Shown here piece after piece: positions 10,573 through 25,292 of a stretch of DNA of 64,000 nt; the first letter of the stretch is position 1; each line of letters opens with the position of its first letter. Below the pieces are notes generated by a model. The model saw only the letters and a program-made list of their open reading frames with translations, made no database searches and was not told the origin of the DNA. Source of the DNA: Paramecium octaurelia (taxonomy: Eukaryota; Ciliophora; Oligohymenophorea; Peniculida; Parameciidae); assembly GCA_905182995.1 (NCBI GenBank), contig CAJJDP010000025.1, positions 265,680 to 329,679 of the forward strand. The letters are read 5' to 3'. The translations under genes were made by a program, and so were the position numbers.

Positions 10573-11888
10573 ATGAAATATATTTTGTTATTGTTGACTA
10601 TTGGACTGATCCAAGTAAATGCTGTTAATTGGGCATTATTGGTTTCAGGTTCAAATGCATTCTATAACTATAGACATCAAGCTGATGTGTGCCATTCATA
10701 CAAAACATTAATTAGAAATGGTTATTCTCCTGAGAATGTCATTGTTTTTGCATATGATGATATAGCTTAGAATAGATAAAACATCTACAAAGGAGCTATC
10801 TATAACTAACCAAATAAAGATGGATTTTCAGAAAATGTTTATGAGGGTTGTGTTATCGATTACACTAAGACTGATGTCAACCCAACAAATTTTCTCAATG
10901 TTTTGAAAGGAAATTATGATCACTTGCCAGATGGTCATAAGTTCATTAACTCCACAAGAGAAGATAACATTTTTGTGTATTTCTCAGATCACGGATCTCC
11001 AGGTTTAATAGCCTTCCCAACATCTTACCTCTATGAATAAGAATTATTAGAAACCTTTTAATACATGTATGAGAACGATAGATACAACAAGCTTGTATTC
11101 TATTTGGAAACATGCGAATCTGGATCCATGTTTGTCAATCTACCAACAAATCATAGAATTTATGCATTGTCAGCTGCCAATCCATATGAATCATCCTGGG
11201 GTACATATTGTCCACCTGATGATATCGTCAATGGAAAGAATCTAGGAACTTGTTTGGGAGATGAATTTTCAGTCACTTTCTTAGAAAATGTGGATCTTGG
11301 TGATTTTTCATAATCTCTCCAAGAACATTTTGAATTTATTAGAGAGAATACATTGAACTCAAATGTCATGTAATGGGGTGATGTCTCATTTGCCAGTGAT
11401 ACAATTAAAGATTTCTTTTGGGGACGTAGATTCTAAGAGAAAAGAAAGATGTGTCCTAAGGATACCTTTTTCATGAATAACGAGGTATATAAATAATTAT
11501 AAAAAATATAGAATGTTTCAAGATGGGATTCAAGAGACAATAAATTGTTATTCTATTAAAATAGATACAATCAGACAGGTGATTTGGAAGACTTCATTGA
11601 ATTAGAAAATGAGATCAAATCAAGAGCATACTTTGACACAATTGTATATCTTATAATTTACTTTAGTTTGGTGAATTGTAAAAAACATTGAAATTGAGAG
11701 GAGATTATCACTTTGCCTTGAACTAGAAGTGCCTTAAGTCTGCAATTGAAACATTTGAAGACAAATGCACAAAGTTGACTGACTATGGTCTTAAATACGT
11801 TAAATTGTTTGGAGAGATGTGTGATAGCACAAACTTACTTCAAATCCAATTAAATATGATAGTATCAACTTTATGTATGACCGAATGA
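10573..11888 (+). CDS. LGMN: Legumain-type cysteine protease (peptidase C13)
   Basis: One 23-nt intron near the end gives about 430 residues, typical of preprolegumain. A clean signal peptide starts the protein ([17 protein letters not shown]), followed directly by [10 protein letters not shown], the classic start of mature legumain. [10 protein letters not shown] and the catalytic dyad motifs are intact: the His in YFSDHGSPG and the Cys in [25 protein letters not shown] completes the substrate pocket. Legumains cleave after Asn in lysosome-like compartments. The C-terminal ~100 residues form the Cys-containing prodomain. Food-vacuole digestion is the likely role in a ciliate (inference). Confidence 0.96.
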
Positions 11889-12134
11889 TTTATCTATATA
11901 AATAACAAAAATCATATTTCCATATTTCATTTTAACTAAAATAAAGAATATAGACTGAGAGATATTATAATATTATAATAATACTTAATATTGCAATATG
12001 TATGTCATATACTTTATGTTAGGCAAAGAAACAATTATTAGGAACAATCTAAGAATTCGAATTAGAGATAATAGGATATCAATTTTAATTAGTAACCTCA
12101 TTAGAAGGTAGAAGTTAGTTAAGATCGTGAAATA

Positions 12135-15100
12135 ATGTAAAATAATAGATAATCCTTGTAAGAAGAGATAAGCAAGGAGGAAGTAGATGAAACGGAATTA
12201 ATGCGAAGTCGATAATTTTAAGCCTTCAGAAAATCCATTTAACCAAAAACAGCAGCTATTGTGTAAATTATTCTTTGAAAATTTAGAAAATATAAATCTC
12301 AAATTGTGAATTCAGATGATGAAGACGGTAATTAAGATATAAATGAAAAATAAGAAGAGGATGATGATGATGAGGAAGCTGAAGTCAAGGTATGGGCTTC
12401 GAAAAAATAAACCCCCAATAATCCTAAGAAAGAATAATTTTAGGAAAAAAAGATCTAAAAAGAAGAAGAAGTGGATAATTTGAAGCCATTAGATTTTGAA
12501 GAGGTTTTAAAATAGAGTTAAATTAACTACAGTTTAAACCGATAAAACATTTAGAAAGATAAATTAATTAATAAGTCATCTTTTGGAGTTGTGTTAATTA
12601 CTCAAGTAGATTCTGAAGATGAAGATTCTAATAAAGAGGAGCTTGCCGATGAAGTAATTTAAGAGATTGGGGGAGTCTCTTAATAAGCTAATGAAGTAAC
12701 AGCTGAAAACAGAATTATGATGAGTGTTATGCAAACAAAATTTACTTAATCCATATAAAAGCAACTTAAATTGCAAAAGTCTCTTAATAACTCATCCAAA
12801 AGCAATTAGCAGGATGATATATTCAAATCTAAGATTGTTTTCATCAATTAGACACCAGTAATTATAAGGGAAGATGATGTCTATATTCGTAAAGTGAGAA
12901 GAATTTAAATTTAGTTCAGATATGTCAAACCATTTAAAAAACTTAGGAAATAACATAGGTATAGAGTAAATGTGATAAATGAATTAATATCAACTGAAAA
13001 TAAATATGTCAATGATTTATTAGTTATCAAAGAAAATGTTTAGTAACCTCTTTTAAAAATAATAGAAAACCAAGATCATGTGAAGTTTATGTTTAATTTG
13101 GATAGTATTTATTACTTTAACTTTGAGTTTTTGAAAATTCTTAAAACAAAGGAGAAGATTGTTAATGAGAAACCTTATGATAAAATTATGGATTAGATCA
13201 CTGTTTTATTGGCAGGTTTCAAATTTTATTATGATTATTGTAAGGAGTTTGATGCTTCTAAAAAAATGAGAGATAATTATTCCAATACAAATTAAGTCTA
13301 TAAAAAATTTTTCATGGATCTCAAAAAAAAATAGAATACATAACTCAGCAATTTAGATGTAGAAAGTTATTTGATTAAACCTGTCTAAAGATTACCTAAA
13401 TATATATTATTATATAAAGATCTATTAAAACACACTAGTAAAGATCATCCAGATTTCAAAAATATCGAATAATGTTTAAAGTTTTTTGAAGAAATTAATG
13501 ATAAAAATAACAATGAAATGAAGGTTTATTTAGAATAATTAAAAATAATAGAACTATAAAATTAATTTAGCCAATATGTAAAGATTGCTGAACCTAATCG
13601 AGTCTATTGCTTTGAAGAATTTTGTTCCATTTATACTGACAAAAAAGAGAATAATATCCTTATGTATGCATTTAATAACCTATTATTATTTGCTTAAAAG
13701 AAATTAAATGGGTAGTAGGCCTATGCTTTTCATATTTAACTAACTTATCTATCTTATGTTAAAGATAAAGAAGATACAAACCATTTTGAACACTTTTTTG
13801 AAGTTGTAAATAAGACTGAATCTATCATTATAATCAATCAAGATAAAGAATCAAAATAATTATTAATGAAGAAGATTGAAGACATCATTCAAGAATTGAA
13901 ACAAAAACAAATAAACATGTAGTATCTAAAAAAAACTGCTAGTTCAATATCTGAAGCTAAGGATCTTTTGCAAGAATAATAAAAATTAGAGTATGAAATA
14001 AAAGTAGTTATTATTGGAACAGAAACAAGAAATAACAAACCTAATCCATATACAATTTATATTGTATAAATATATATCTAAGAATGTCAAACAAAAATAT
14101 TTGTAAGATACAGTTAGATAGTTTCACTACAATCGATTGTCAATAAATTTGATTCAAGTTTAAAAGTACCAGTATTTTCAACCTTAAATTGGTTCCACTC
14201 AAATGATTCAAAAGTAATAGAAGAAAGAAAAATATTAATTGAGAAATTCTTATCATCAGTGTTGAATTCCTTTAAATGTCAAAACAATATTGAATACTAG
14301 AAATAGGTTTTAGAACTGTTAAGTTTAAGTTAGGATTTCTATTAGATTCCTAAAAAAAAGAATATGACATCCTAAGTTAAATTAGGGGAAGAAGACATGA
14401 TGAAAATGATATTATAAAGTCAATTTTCTGGTAGCATTTAACCTAATCTACTTTAATCAATGATAATGAATAGATAATCAACAAACATTCTATAAGCAGC
14501 AAAAGCATAAGCCTAGAGATCAAGTCTAATAAATATAGAATAAGATAATTCAATTGTAATTGGACCGGCTGCTAACAAATAACCATATTTTATAGATGTA
14601 AGCTTGATGGATGGTCGTACAATTGCTGTTGGATTTAAAAAGCAAACCTTAACATTATTTATTAAAAATGAAGTTGCCAAATTTGTTGGATTAAAATAAT
14701 GGCTAGATTTTAGATTGTTTATTGTAGATTAGAATAGAGACTAAAGAGTTATAGATGACGATGAAACAATGTCATCGATATTGGATGCTCATAAAAATCA
14801 AAATAATGGTTTTATGAATGCATTTAAGAAGTTATTTACCTATGAATAAAAATTCTAATTTATCTTTAGAAAATACTTCTTCTTGTCTTAGAAATAGGAA
14901 GAAGCTGATTATAAATAAGACGAATAAAGACTCAGATATATGGTTTATGATTTAATTTGGGAAACAAGAAATGAAAAATACTAATTCAATTTCAATGAAT
15001 TTTGTTTATTGTCTGCTTTATTTTTCTATTCTACAAATACAAGTCAAGATTAACTTTCAACACTCCTAACTAAAACAATCCCTAAGAATACTTTATAAAG

Positions 15101-15639
15101 TAAAAAAGAAGAAATTTGGCTAAAAGAAGTGGTTAATAATATCAACTCTTTATAATAATAATTAAAGTTAGTTTAAAAAGAGAACTATTAATTATCAATT
15201 AATTAAAACAAAAAGTTGCAGACCTCTATAACAGGTATAGCCTAATTAATTATTATGAATTTCTTTAAAAACAATTAACTTTATGGAATGTCATTATTTT
15301 TTGTAGAATGTAACAGGGAAACCATTTCAGTATTGTAGAAGAAGTTTAAACTTTAAGTTAAGAGTAATAATATCTTTATTGGATTAAATTACAATGGATT
15401 TCACCTCATGAAACCAGAAAACAAGACTGTAGTTTTTACATGTCAATATGGAAAGCTCTTTGAGATGAAGGCTTGTACAACAGAGTTTTGTTGCACTATT
15501 GACAATTCCAAGTTAAACTTTAAAACTTAATTTCCTTTTGAAGTAAATTATTCAATTAATCTAATAGATAAAATCTTTGATTTTGGAGTATTAGTAATTA
15601 CAAGAGTTCACAAAATAATTAGCTTATGGATTCAACTGA
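12135..15639 (+). CDS. RhoGEF with DH-PH-PX-FERM architecture
   Basis: Two introns (24 nt, which removes an in-frame TGA, and 25 nt) give about 1,151 residues. An acidic N-terminus (EEDDDDEEAEV) and an IQ-like motif (IQIQFRYVKPFKKLR, ~255) precede a DH domain (~268-440; VINELISTENKYVNDL and YLIKPVQRLPKYILLYKDLL). A PH domain follows (~465-590), then a PX domain (~610-710; YTIYIVQIYIQ through EERKILIEKFLSSVLN) and a C-terminal FERM module (~805-1151) with F1 (VSLMDGRTIAVGF), F2 and F3 lobes. DH domains activate Rho GTPases; PX, PH and FERM bind phosphoinositides and membrane proteins. The start could be slightly upstream, as the frame stays open. Convergent with a kinase gene 126 bp away. Confidence 0.88.
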
Positions 15640-15765
15640 AAAAAAATATTATAAATTCGCTAAATTAATTAATTTAATCAATCATTTACATTTTATAAAA
15701 TACATCTCCCATAAATGTTATTATTAAATTATAAAAAATTAAAAAATATTATCAATCGCAGATTT

Positions 15766-16993
15766 TCATTTAATAATTTTGTTCATTGTGCTTGAAATAA
15801 ACTACATTGAACTATTTGGAGTAGATTGGGTCTTAAAAAGTGATTTACTAATATTTCCATTTTTAGGAGTGTTACTAAACAAAATGGATGTAGATTAATT
15901 CCAATTAAATGTATTTCTGTACCAAGTGTTTACATCAAATGAAACATCATCTATCATATTTTAAATTAATTAAAGGACCTACTTACTTGTTGGTCTATCT
16001 TAAGGATTTTATTTAACTAAAATTTTCATCAAGTCAAATAGTCTACCCTTTTCTTTTATCTGAAATGAGCAATTTTTATTTTTTTTTTAAACTTCCTTTA
16101 AAGTCTCTGTTTCAAATAAACTTTTAAAGATCAGTAATTTTTATAGTACACAGCCGGCACTAAAAACATCAACTTTGGAATCATATTGATTTTTATTTCC
16201 TACATTCTACAGGATTTCAGGAGCACAATAGCCAGGAGTGCCACATTTTGGATGGTTTTTTAATTACTCTCCATCAAAGCAAGCCAATCCAAAATCAATT
16301 ATTTTCAATACTCCATCCTACTAAAGTATCAAATTAGCCAATTTAATATCTCTATGAATTATGTTGTTCCTATGTATAAAACATAAGGCTTCAAATAATT
16401 GCTATGTTATGTATGTTATGGTTACCTTGAGCAAATCTAATATTGAATTATCTTACATTAGAGGACAATCATTAGATAATTATTTTAGGTTTTTCCCATC
16501 AATAAACTCGGTCACTAGAGAATATGTAGAATTAGTCTTAAAAACCTCATATAATTTAAGAATATTAGGGTGATCTAGGCTTCTCAAAATTGTAATCTCA
16601 TTCATAATATATTTCAACAAATATTTGTTAGAAACAGTCAGAGTTTTGATGGCAAATTTATTTTCTGTTGTAAAATTGTATTGTAATGACACCTTAAATA
16701 TTAATAATCTTACTGAGCCAAATGCTCCTTAATCTAAATATTGTAAAAATTTATAATGGATCAAGAGAGATTTAAAAAGGAGTATTTTTCCAAGTCGTGA
16801 TTTTAGATCATTCAAATGACTTTTATCGGCATAAAACTCCTTAATCTTATTTTTGTAAGGAAATAGAAAACCAACTAATTATTGATTTCTTATAATCCAC
16901 TCGAATTCGGTTTCGGAAGATAATTGTAAATTATATTTTGGATTCTTAAAATCTTTTTCCTTTGATATAAAATTTATAACTTACAGAGCTCAT
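15766..16993 (-). CDS. Ser/Thr protein kinase with N-terminal extension
   Basis: Three introns (25, 21 and 24 nt) give about 385 residues. An ~85-residue N-terminus of unknown fold (EFEWIIRNQQLVGFLFPYKN) precedes a kinase domain: G-loop LDQGAFGSVSL, VAIK-type FAIKTL, catalytic loop HRDIKLANL, DFGLA, and CGTPGYCAPEIL. All catalytic residues are present. Insert GAGCVL-type helix and a short C-lobe end in DRPTSKQVL, and a Ser/Thr-rich tail follows. It resembles the CAMK/CDPK-related expansion common in ciliates, without EF-hands. The 24-nt intron inside the kinase domain is a multiple of three without TGA; removing it restores the spacing before HRDIK. Confidence 0.88.
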
Positions 16994-17582
16994 TATGATA
17001 AATTCTTTTTCTAGTTTCAAATAATAAAATCTATCAAGAAAAAAGTGTTTTCTAATGACAGTAAAGTGTAAAATTTATTAAACATTTTATTTTGAATTGA
17101 ATTGCATTATTATGATTAATAAATTATTAAAGCCAAATTATTCTTAAGGTAAAATTTAAGTAGTTTATTTGATAGAGATACACTAACCAATTAATATTAT
17201 GTAAAATCTTATGAATTTAGAGAATGAGAAATCTTTTCAAATTTAAAGATCTACTTATATTAAATTGTTTTAGCAAATATTAGGATAAAAAAAAAATAAT
17301 ATGCCATTCTCATATTTTCGATCTTAGATTTATTATCGTATTGGATGTTTAAACCCCTAGATTTATTGTCCTTATAGAAATAATATTATTATTCAAGAAT
17401 TCTGACTTGAAATTAAATTGATACAAATAAAAATTTTCTAATTAAGATTTATTAATATCATTAAATAGATTAATATTGTAATTCTATTTTTCATGAAAGT
17501 ATATTCAAAACAACTGTTTTATTAATAAAAATAATCATAACTTTATATTTAAAGCAAATTTAAGAATAAATTATATCAACTT
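16994..17582. other. Gene-free AT-rich stretch
   Basis: About 590 bases between the kinase start and the end of the poly-Gln gene. Short frames only; a run of A near 17285 and several TATA-like words. I see no gene, RNA or repeat that can be supported. Confidence 0.4.
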
Positions 17583-19623
<2,041 letters not shown>

Positions 19624-19645
19624 AAATTATTTTTATAAATAATAT

Positions 19646-21121
19646 TCATAATAAAGAAACTATGTATTATTATAGTGATTTAAGTTATTCTTTGATGAAT
19701 TCTCTACATTCTATAAGTGATATATCCTTCCTCTCTTGACATTTAGTTATTAAGTATAGAATTATTTTATTTGGCATGTCTTTAGAAATTGTCTAATTCA
19801 TTTTTAAGGCATCGTTTATCCACTTTGCATTAATATTCATTGATTATACATCGTCTTGATATTAAATATACTCCTGCCTCAATATTTTATTGTGTTTGAT
19901 AACTATGTTTCTCAATTCAGAAATTAGTTTCTCCTTCTCTGAGAATAATTTAAATTAATTAAGGAATTTAAGCGCTTCAATGATAATTTCATTTTAAGAG
20001 AAATAAAAGTCCACTGAGAAACTAATCAATTCAACATTAGTCTATTCCAAATATTATTAAAATTCTACTTGATCAAAAACCCCATAAATTTATAGGCATT
20101 TTTGACAAGCATTAAAAATAGCATTTTCATCGTTTCCTAAAATTTTATATTTGATTGGTTATTAATGATATTGACATTCCTCTGTTTATTACTAATCAGC
20201 AGAGTATGTTGGTATTTGAAACATTTATGGTTATTCACATGAAGTAGTTTGAGATTAGAGAGATAAATTTCTATAATCTTTTTTGAAACTAATATTTGGG
20301 CTTTGTTAATAATACTCACTTAAAGTCTATATAATCCAAGATAAATCTTTCCTTAATTTAGGATCCTTTTGGATAGAATTAACCAATATATTTTTAATCA
20401 CATTCTTTTTGGTATCAAAAATTGCAGGTTTTGCATATTAACTATCTCTTATAATATAACTAATGGCTCTTATCTTGCCGAATACCTCTTCTTCAGTTAA
20501 TCCATTATAAAAGGGTGTTTTATGAATCAACTCATCAATTATTAAGCCTAAAGCCCAAATATCTACAGATTTATCATATTGTTATTTTTCTAATATTTCT
20601 GGAGCTACATAATATGCTGTTCCAACTTTTGTTGTAGTCATTCTATCTAATTTTACGCTGCTTAAACCAAAATCTGTTATTTTATAGATCTCAACTCCTT
20701 GTTCATCGACATATCTTAAAATATTCTCAGGCTTAATATCTCTGTGGACAATATTTTTACTATGTAAAAAGGCCAATCCATTAGCAATTTAAAGAGCTAT
20801 ATTGACTATTTATTCTTCAGTAAATGACTTAGTTGTCATCATTTCATATAATGTACCACCAGGACAATATTCTGAAACTATAAATAAGGCTTCTGGTTAA
20901 TCAAAAATATCGAGCAATTAAACTACATTTTGATGCTTAAATAAAGATAATTGTTTTAAGATCATTTTCTCCTGTTAAGAGATAGCAAGATTTCTATTAC
21001 TAATTTTGACAGCAACTTTTTATTAATTAGATTTTTTGACACCCAAAAACACTTAAGAAAATGCACCTTATCCAAGCAATTAGTTTTTGGTTTCATAATA
21101 CTATTCATATCTATTTCTCAT
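19646..21121 (-). CDS. Ser/Thr protein kinase with long C-terminal region
   Basis: A single intronless frame of 491 residues. The kinase domain occupies ~10-275: [58 protein letters not shown] and DIWALGLIIDELI, all active-site residues present. It belongs near the CAMK/ULK group. The last ~210 residues are Gln/Asn-rich then helical (FLNQFKLFSEKEKLISELRN), a layout like ULK/ATG1 kinases, but no diagnostic C-terminal domain is visible. It lies 22 bp upstream of the poly-Gln gene on the same strand. Confidence 0.88.
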
Positions 21122-21343
21122 TTCTCTTCAATTTAAATTTTTATACAAACTCAATTATAACAAAATTTATAATCTATAGTTTAATGAAGAATTTGAATTT
21201 ATTGAATATCTCAATATGAATGTTTATAGGCTTTTAAAATGCAGAATGTGCTAATGCTACAATAAAATGGCTGTATTATTGCTAATGTTATTGAATAAAG
21301 AATAATATTTAATATAATACATATTTTGTTAATTTGAACATAT

Positions 21344-22281
21344 TCAAATTTATCTTAAATACTCATTTTCTTCGCTTTAGTAATATTGAAGCATTTAATT
21401 ATCAACATAAATTGTAAGCTCATTTCCTAATATTGACCAACTAATCTTTTAGCAAACATTCTTAATTTAGTTAATATTTTACATTCAATAGTATTTTTTA
21501 TGACTTTTATAATTCTATTGGTTTGGCAAATTCAACATCGTAACGAAGAGTCTAAATCTCTACACAACTTTCATAACTGATTACTAATTAGAGTTCTGAA
21601 TTGAATATTTGAGGGGCAAATTTGACATGCCTTATTCCTTATCCGCATTTGTACTCATAGACCTTAGCAATAATGGTTTATGAATCTGAAATCACATTCC
21701 ATATTTTAACAATTGATTGATTCTCACTTAATCCTCCAGTTACTATAATTTGTTCTTAATCACTCTTTAACCAATCCAAGCATAATAATGTTTAATTATA
21801 AGCATTAGTATTAGTTACTTTATATTCCTATCCTTCGATTACTTCCAAGTATCCATTATTATATCCGACTGCCAAAATATACTTGTTTTCCGCCCATTGA
21901 ATAATATTGGCTTACAAATTATTTAGTTTTATTTCCTTTTCAACCTTCCATTAGTTTGCTTGTTCCTTCCAAATTTTGATTTGATTATCTTAACCACAAG
22001 TAGCAATCAAATTTTCATATTTTGGACTTAACCATGACATTGAATTTATTTGTCCCTAATGGCTTCATTAATAAAAACATACGCTTAGAATTCTGCTGCT
22101 AACCTCTTCATCTGCTTATCTTTTTTATTTATCAATTCGAATATACGAACTGTTCCCTAATTAGTTACTTGGGCTATTTTATTTTGATAATAATCAGTAT
22201 ATATTTCAAACTACTTTTCTTAATGATAATTACCTCTGGATCAAATGAAAAATCAGAAAATTAAGTAATCTATTTGTTCAT
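21344..22281 (-). CDS. SEC13: SEC13-like WD40 protein
   Basis: Introns of 23, 20 and 22 nt give about 290 residues, close to SEC13 (~300). Repeats show the SEC13 pattern: AHQGQINSMSWLSPKYENL, IATCGQDNQIKIWKEQANQW, IIQWAENKYILAVGYNNG, then LLCLDWL, GIRHVKFAP, and a last blade ISWSILGNELTIYVDN (family VSWSLTGNILAVSGGDN). SEC13 is a coat protein of COPII vesicles and part of the nuclear pore Y-complex and SEA complex. SEH1 is the closest alternative. The C-terminus is short after the last blade. Confidence 0.72.
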
Positions 22282-22368
22282 TTAAGTATTTTCTTAATTT
22301 GAACAACACAACAAAAAATATTAATTAAATACTTTTTTAAATCAGAGATTCTAAATACAAAATATTAA

Positions 22369-22678
22369 TCAGATTTTTTAGTTCAATTATCTTATAACTT
22401 AACATTACCTTAGAATCTCTACAACTTTCTTCGTTAAACAAGAGAATTGAATACTTTCATATTTAAATAAATATATACTTGGTTATCTCAACTTTGGAAC
22501 CTTCACTTCCTTCTCCAAGGTTTAGTCGTATATGAATACTTCCTCTTAACTGTCAATAGTAATCTGTTGTTCTATTAATTAGGATATTGATATTACATTA
22601 CTAAACTATATCATAAATTTGCTATTTGAGTATTATTTCCAAATTCCCTTTCTGAACATCCTGATTTTTCTGTTTCAT
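22369..22678 (-). CDS. Small hypothetical protein, about 94 residues
   Basis: ATG, a 25-nt GTA...TAG intron and a frame ending at TGA, spliced length divisible by three. It starts MKQKNQDVQKGNLEIILKQQ and continues with EVFIYDQTLEKEVKVPKL. Optional splicing of a second candidate intron would change the last ~50 residues and move the stop to 22383. No family recognised. Confidence 0.45.
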
Positions 22679-23366
22679 GGCTTAACAACCCATATTACAA
22701 TTTAATATAAAAAATACTTAAATATTGATAAATGGTAAATCAAGAATTACGTATTTAATTTCAATTAAATAAGATTGATACAATCTCAGAAATGTTATAA
22801 ATATTCGAAAACCTTAATATCATGTAGTATAAATTACCGCTGCTAGGTTTTTGTTCTAAGAAAACCTACTAAATAAATTTCAAAACCATATTTATCTAAA
22901 AACGTATAAATTAAGTTTATTCATTTAAGACTAGTATTTTAGAATATAAATTAATTGATCTTATTTCAATTCATATTCGCGATTATTTTTTTTACTGGAG
23001 CAGCTTGAATTACTTTTACTTTGATATTTTACTTTGATATTCTGATTTTTATAAAATTGAACGTTACTTTATATTCTAAAAATATTAAATAGTAATTGTT
23101 TCTCTGAGAAATTGATGTTGAAAGATTGTATGAATATAGGTGTCTACTATGCAAATTTATTTTTTAAGTTAAAATTTATTATCATGTTCTAAAGGCTTTT
23201 TAAAGCACTTTTAAATATAATATGATACATTAAAATATAAATAATATATTATTTTTATTTAATAAATTATAAATATTTGACAAAATTAAACCTAGTAAAT
23301 ACAAGGATGAGGTGGTATTGAGATGGTTTAAAGATGATGTTTATTCAAAGAATGAAGTTTATAAAA
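22679..23366. other. Gene-free AT-rich stretch
   Basis: About 690 bases with no supported frame. A 13-base word (tactttgatattt-like) is repeated twice in tandem near 23020-23045. A longer open frame begins on the plus strand near 23222, but it is antisense to the neighbouring gene (see rejected items). Confidence 0.4.
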
Positions 23367-25292
23367 TCAATTATTGTCATTTTCTATTTATAATAATCTA
23401 GGAAATGATTGAGGAGATTTTTCATATTTGTTTCTACAAGATGTAATAAAAAATTATTGCGGTTATTACTCATTTAGAAAGCTTTGATCAGTTTTAATTC
23501 CTTTTTTTAAGTTACTGTCAGAATGAAGACTTTTCAAATGACGAATTGATTAAGAATTATTATGATTATTTATTTTTAAACTTGTTTAAATCTTTTATAA
23601 TAAAATTTGCTATTTCTTTATAGAGTTGCTTATTTGAGATTGATTAATTTATGCTAACTTGCAGCTGTTATCTGGAGAAAGCGAAGTTCCATCAGTTTAG
23701 TTTTATTAATGTTAGACATTTATGATATTTTCTAAATTCTAATCAGATTGATTAAATTTGAGTTAAGATTTAGACAAATTTAGTTTTAAGTTTTTAATTT
23801 CATTAGAGAGACTCAATCCTAATTTGCTTTTTGAGTTTTTATATTACAGATTTTTATTATTAATGTAATAAAGTCTTTCTTATTTTTGTTGAATATTTTA
23901 TTGTAATTCAGAATTCGCTATAAGATAATCCTTTGGCAACTTATCTTTATATTTTGATTAGAATGCTTCCTAGTTTCTTTTCACACTTTATGAGAGAGTC
24001 AATAGCTTTTTGTTTTCAGATCGTAGCACTTTAGTTTAATCGAATTGTCTTCTCCTTAAATCAAGATATTCATAGAAGGACTTTGGAGTAATTTAGCTCT
24101 ATGCAGTGTTAATAATTTATTATTAGTAATTTTGAATGCTCTGTATGACTTATTATTATCTTAAAGAGATGTATTAGTTGTTTTATTCTTAAATTTCTTT
24201 TAAGAGATTGACAATATCTGGAAAGTTCTTACGAATTTTTCTGAATACTTCTGCTTCCATATAATAGGCAATGGTGTTATCAACACATTGACAATTATAT
24301 TTTCGCTAATGTAATTCTTCAATAAGTTCCTCTTAACCAACAACACCTCCATCAGTTATTGAACTTAGCTAATGATATGAATGAAATCCATACAACAATT
24401 TTTTTGAGAACAATGGTGAATGTATTATTAGGAGCAGTTTTGTTTTAAATTTACTTTTAATCTTCAATATTCTTATAGATGTCAACTCGGCCACTAATTA
24501 TTATGAATAGATATTAAGGCTCGTCTCCTTTTTACCAAAGAATAGATTGTGAAGCAAATTTGATAGGCCTGAGATTTTAGACAAATTTTGTAATGCTAAA
24601 AGGTTATATTCCAGGTAAAATTTTAGTATATAATGCCATAGCCTTATTTTATTCTTAAATTGCTTTCTCACACATTAGTTTATATTAAGTCCGATTGATT
24701 GATATGCAATGCAAAATATCAGATATGGCTATCAAACTAGCCGTTCTAGATTTATCTGAGATTAAGGCCACATCGCCAAAGCATTGTCCAGCGAAATATT
24801 AAAATACCTATAGTTTATACTATTATATACTTTGTGGAATTTTGATATACCATCTTAATAGTAGAATGGATTATCTTTGTTTTCAGACAAAGGATCATCT
24901 ATGAAGATCATCTTCTTGCTTTTTTTCTGAGTAATTTAAACCAATTCTTCCTGTATGTCTTCTTGTGATTTTGGAATGTAGACTCCTGCTTGTCCTTTCA
25001 ATATGATGAACATCTTATCACCGAATTCTCCATAATTGAATATTATCTATCCATAAGAGAAGCACTCATATTTTGCGTATTTTGCTGCTTGCATTACAAA
25101 ATCTTGTAACTGAGTTCCCTCTGGACAGTTGTTTTTAAAAAATGATATCTGGAGTAGAGAATCTATCAATTAATTATTTTAAGATGATGGGTTGATGAAA
25201 TATTCAAGTGCTGGTGTCAATAATGCTTCATTTTACTATTATTATCTAATTAGTTGCTATGCCTACTTTAACTTTTGAGTAGTTAGTTTCAT
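23367..25292 (-). CDS. Protein with two cyclic-nucleotide-binding domains
   Basis: Two introns (23 and 25 nt) give 625 residues. The first cNMP-binding domain (~75-245) shows YGEFGDKMFIILKGQAGV and the phosphate-cassette region GQCFGDVALISDKSRTAS. The cassette differs from the canonical FGE-AL-RAA: Asp replaces Glu, though Arg-Thr-Ala is kept. The second domain (~270-380; WQKGDEPQYLFIIISGRVDI, GGVVGQEELIEEL) lacks the cassette Arg. There is no channel or kinase domain. The last ~240 residues are polar with coiled-coil potential. Two tandem domains recall PKA regulatory subunits, but the inhibitor sequence and dimerisation domain are not seen. Nucleotide binding is therefore uncertain. Confidence 0.8.

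Noticed and set aside
12270..12293. In-frame TGA in the RhoGEF gene, considered as selenocysteine or a nonsense mutation
   Set aside because: It lies inside a canonical 24-nt GTA...TAG intron whose removal keeps the frame.
15640..16080. Plus-strand frame continuing past the RhoGEF stop into the kinase gene
   Set aside because: Splicing a 25-nt intron in the FERM F3 lobe gives a proper end at 15639; beyond that the frame is antisense to the kinase C-terminus.
23222..24148. Plus-strand chain of hydrophobic open frames slightly resembling TMEM33-type membrane proteins
   Set aside because: It needs several poor introns. The minus strand is open in one frame over the same bases and continues the cNMP-binding protein, whose spliced length is divisible by three. 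Hydrophobic antisense of a polar coding strand is expected with rare TGA.
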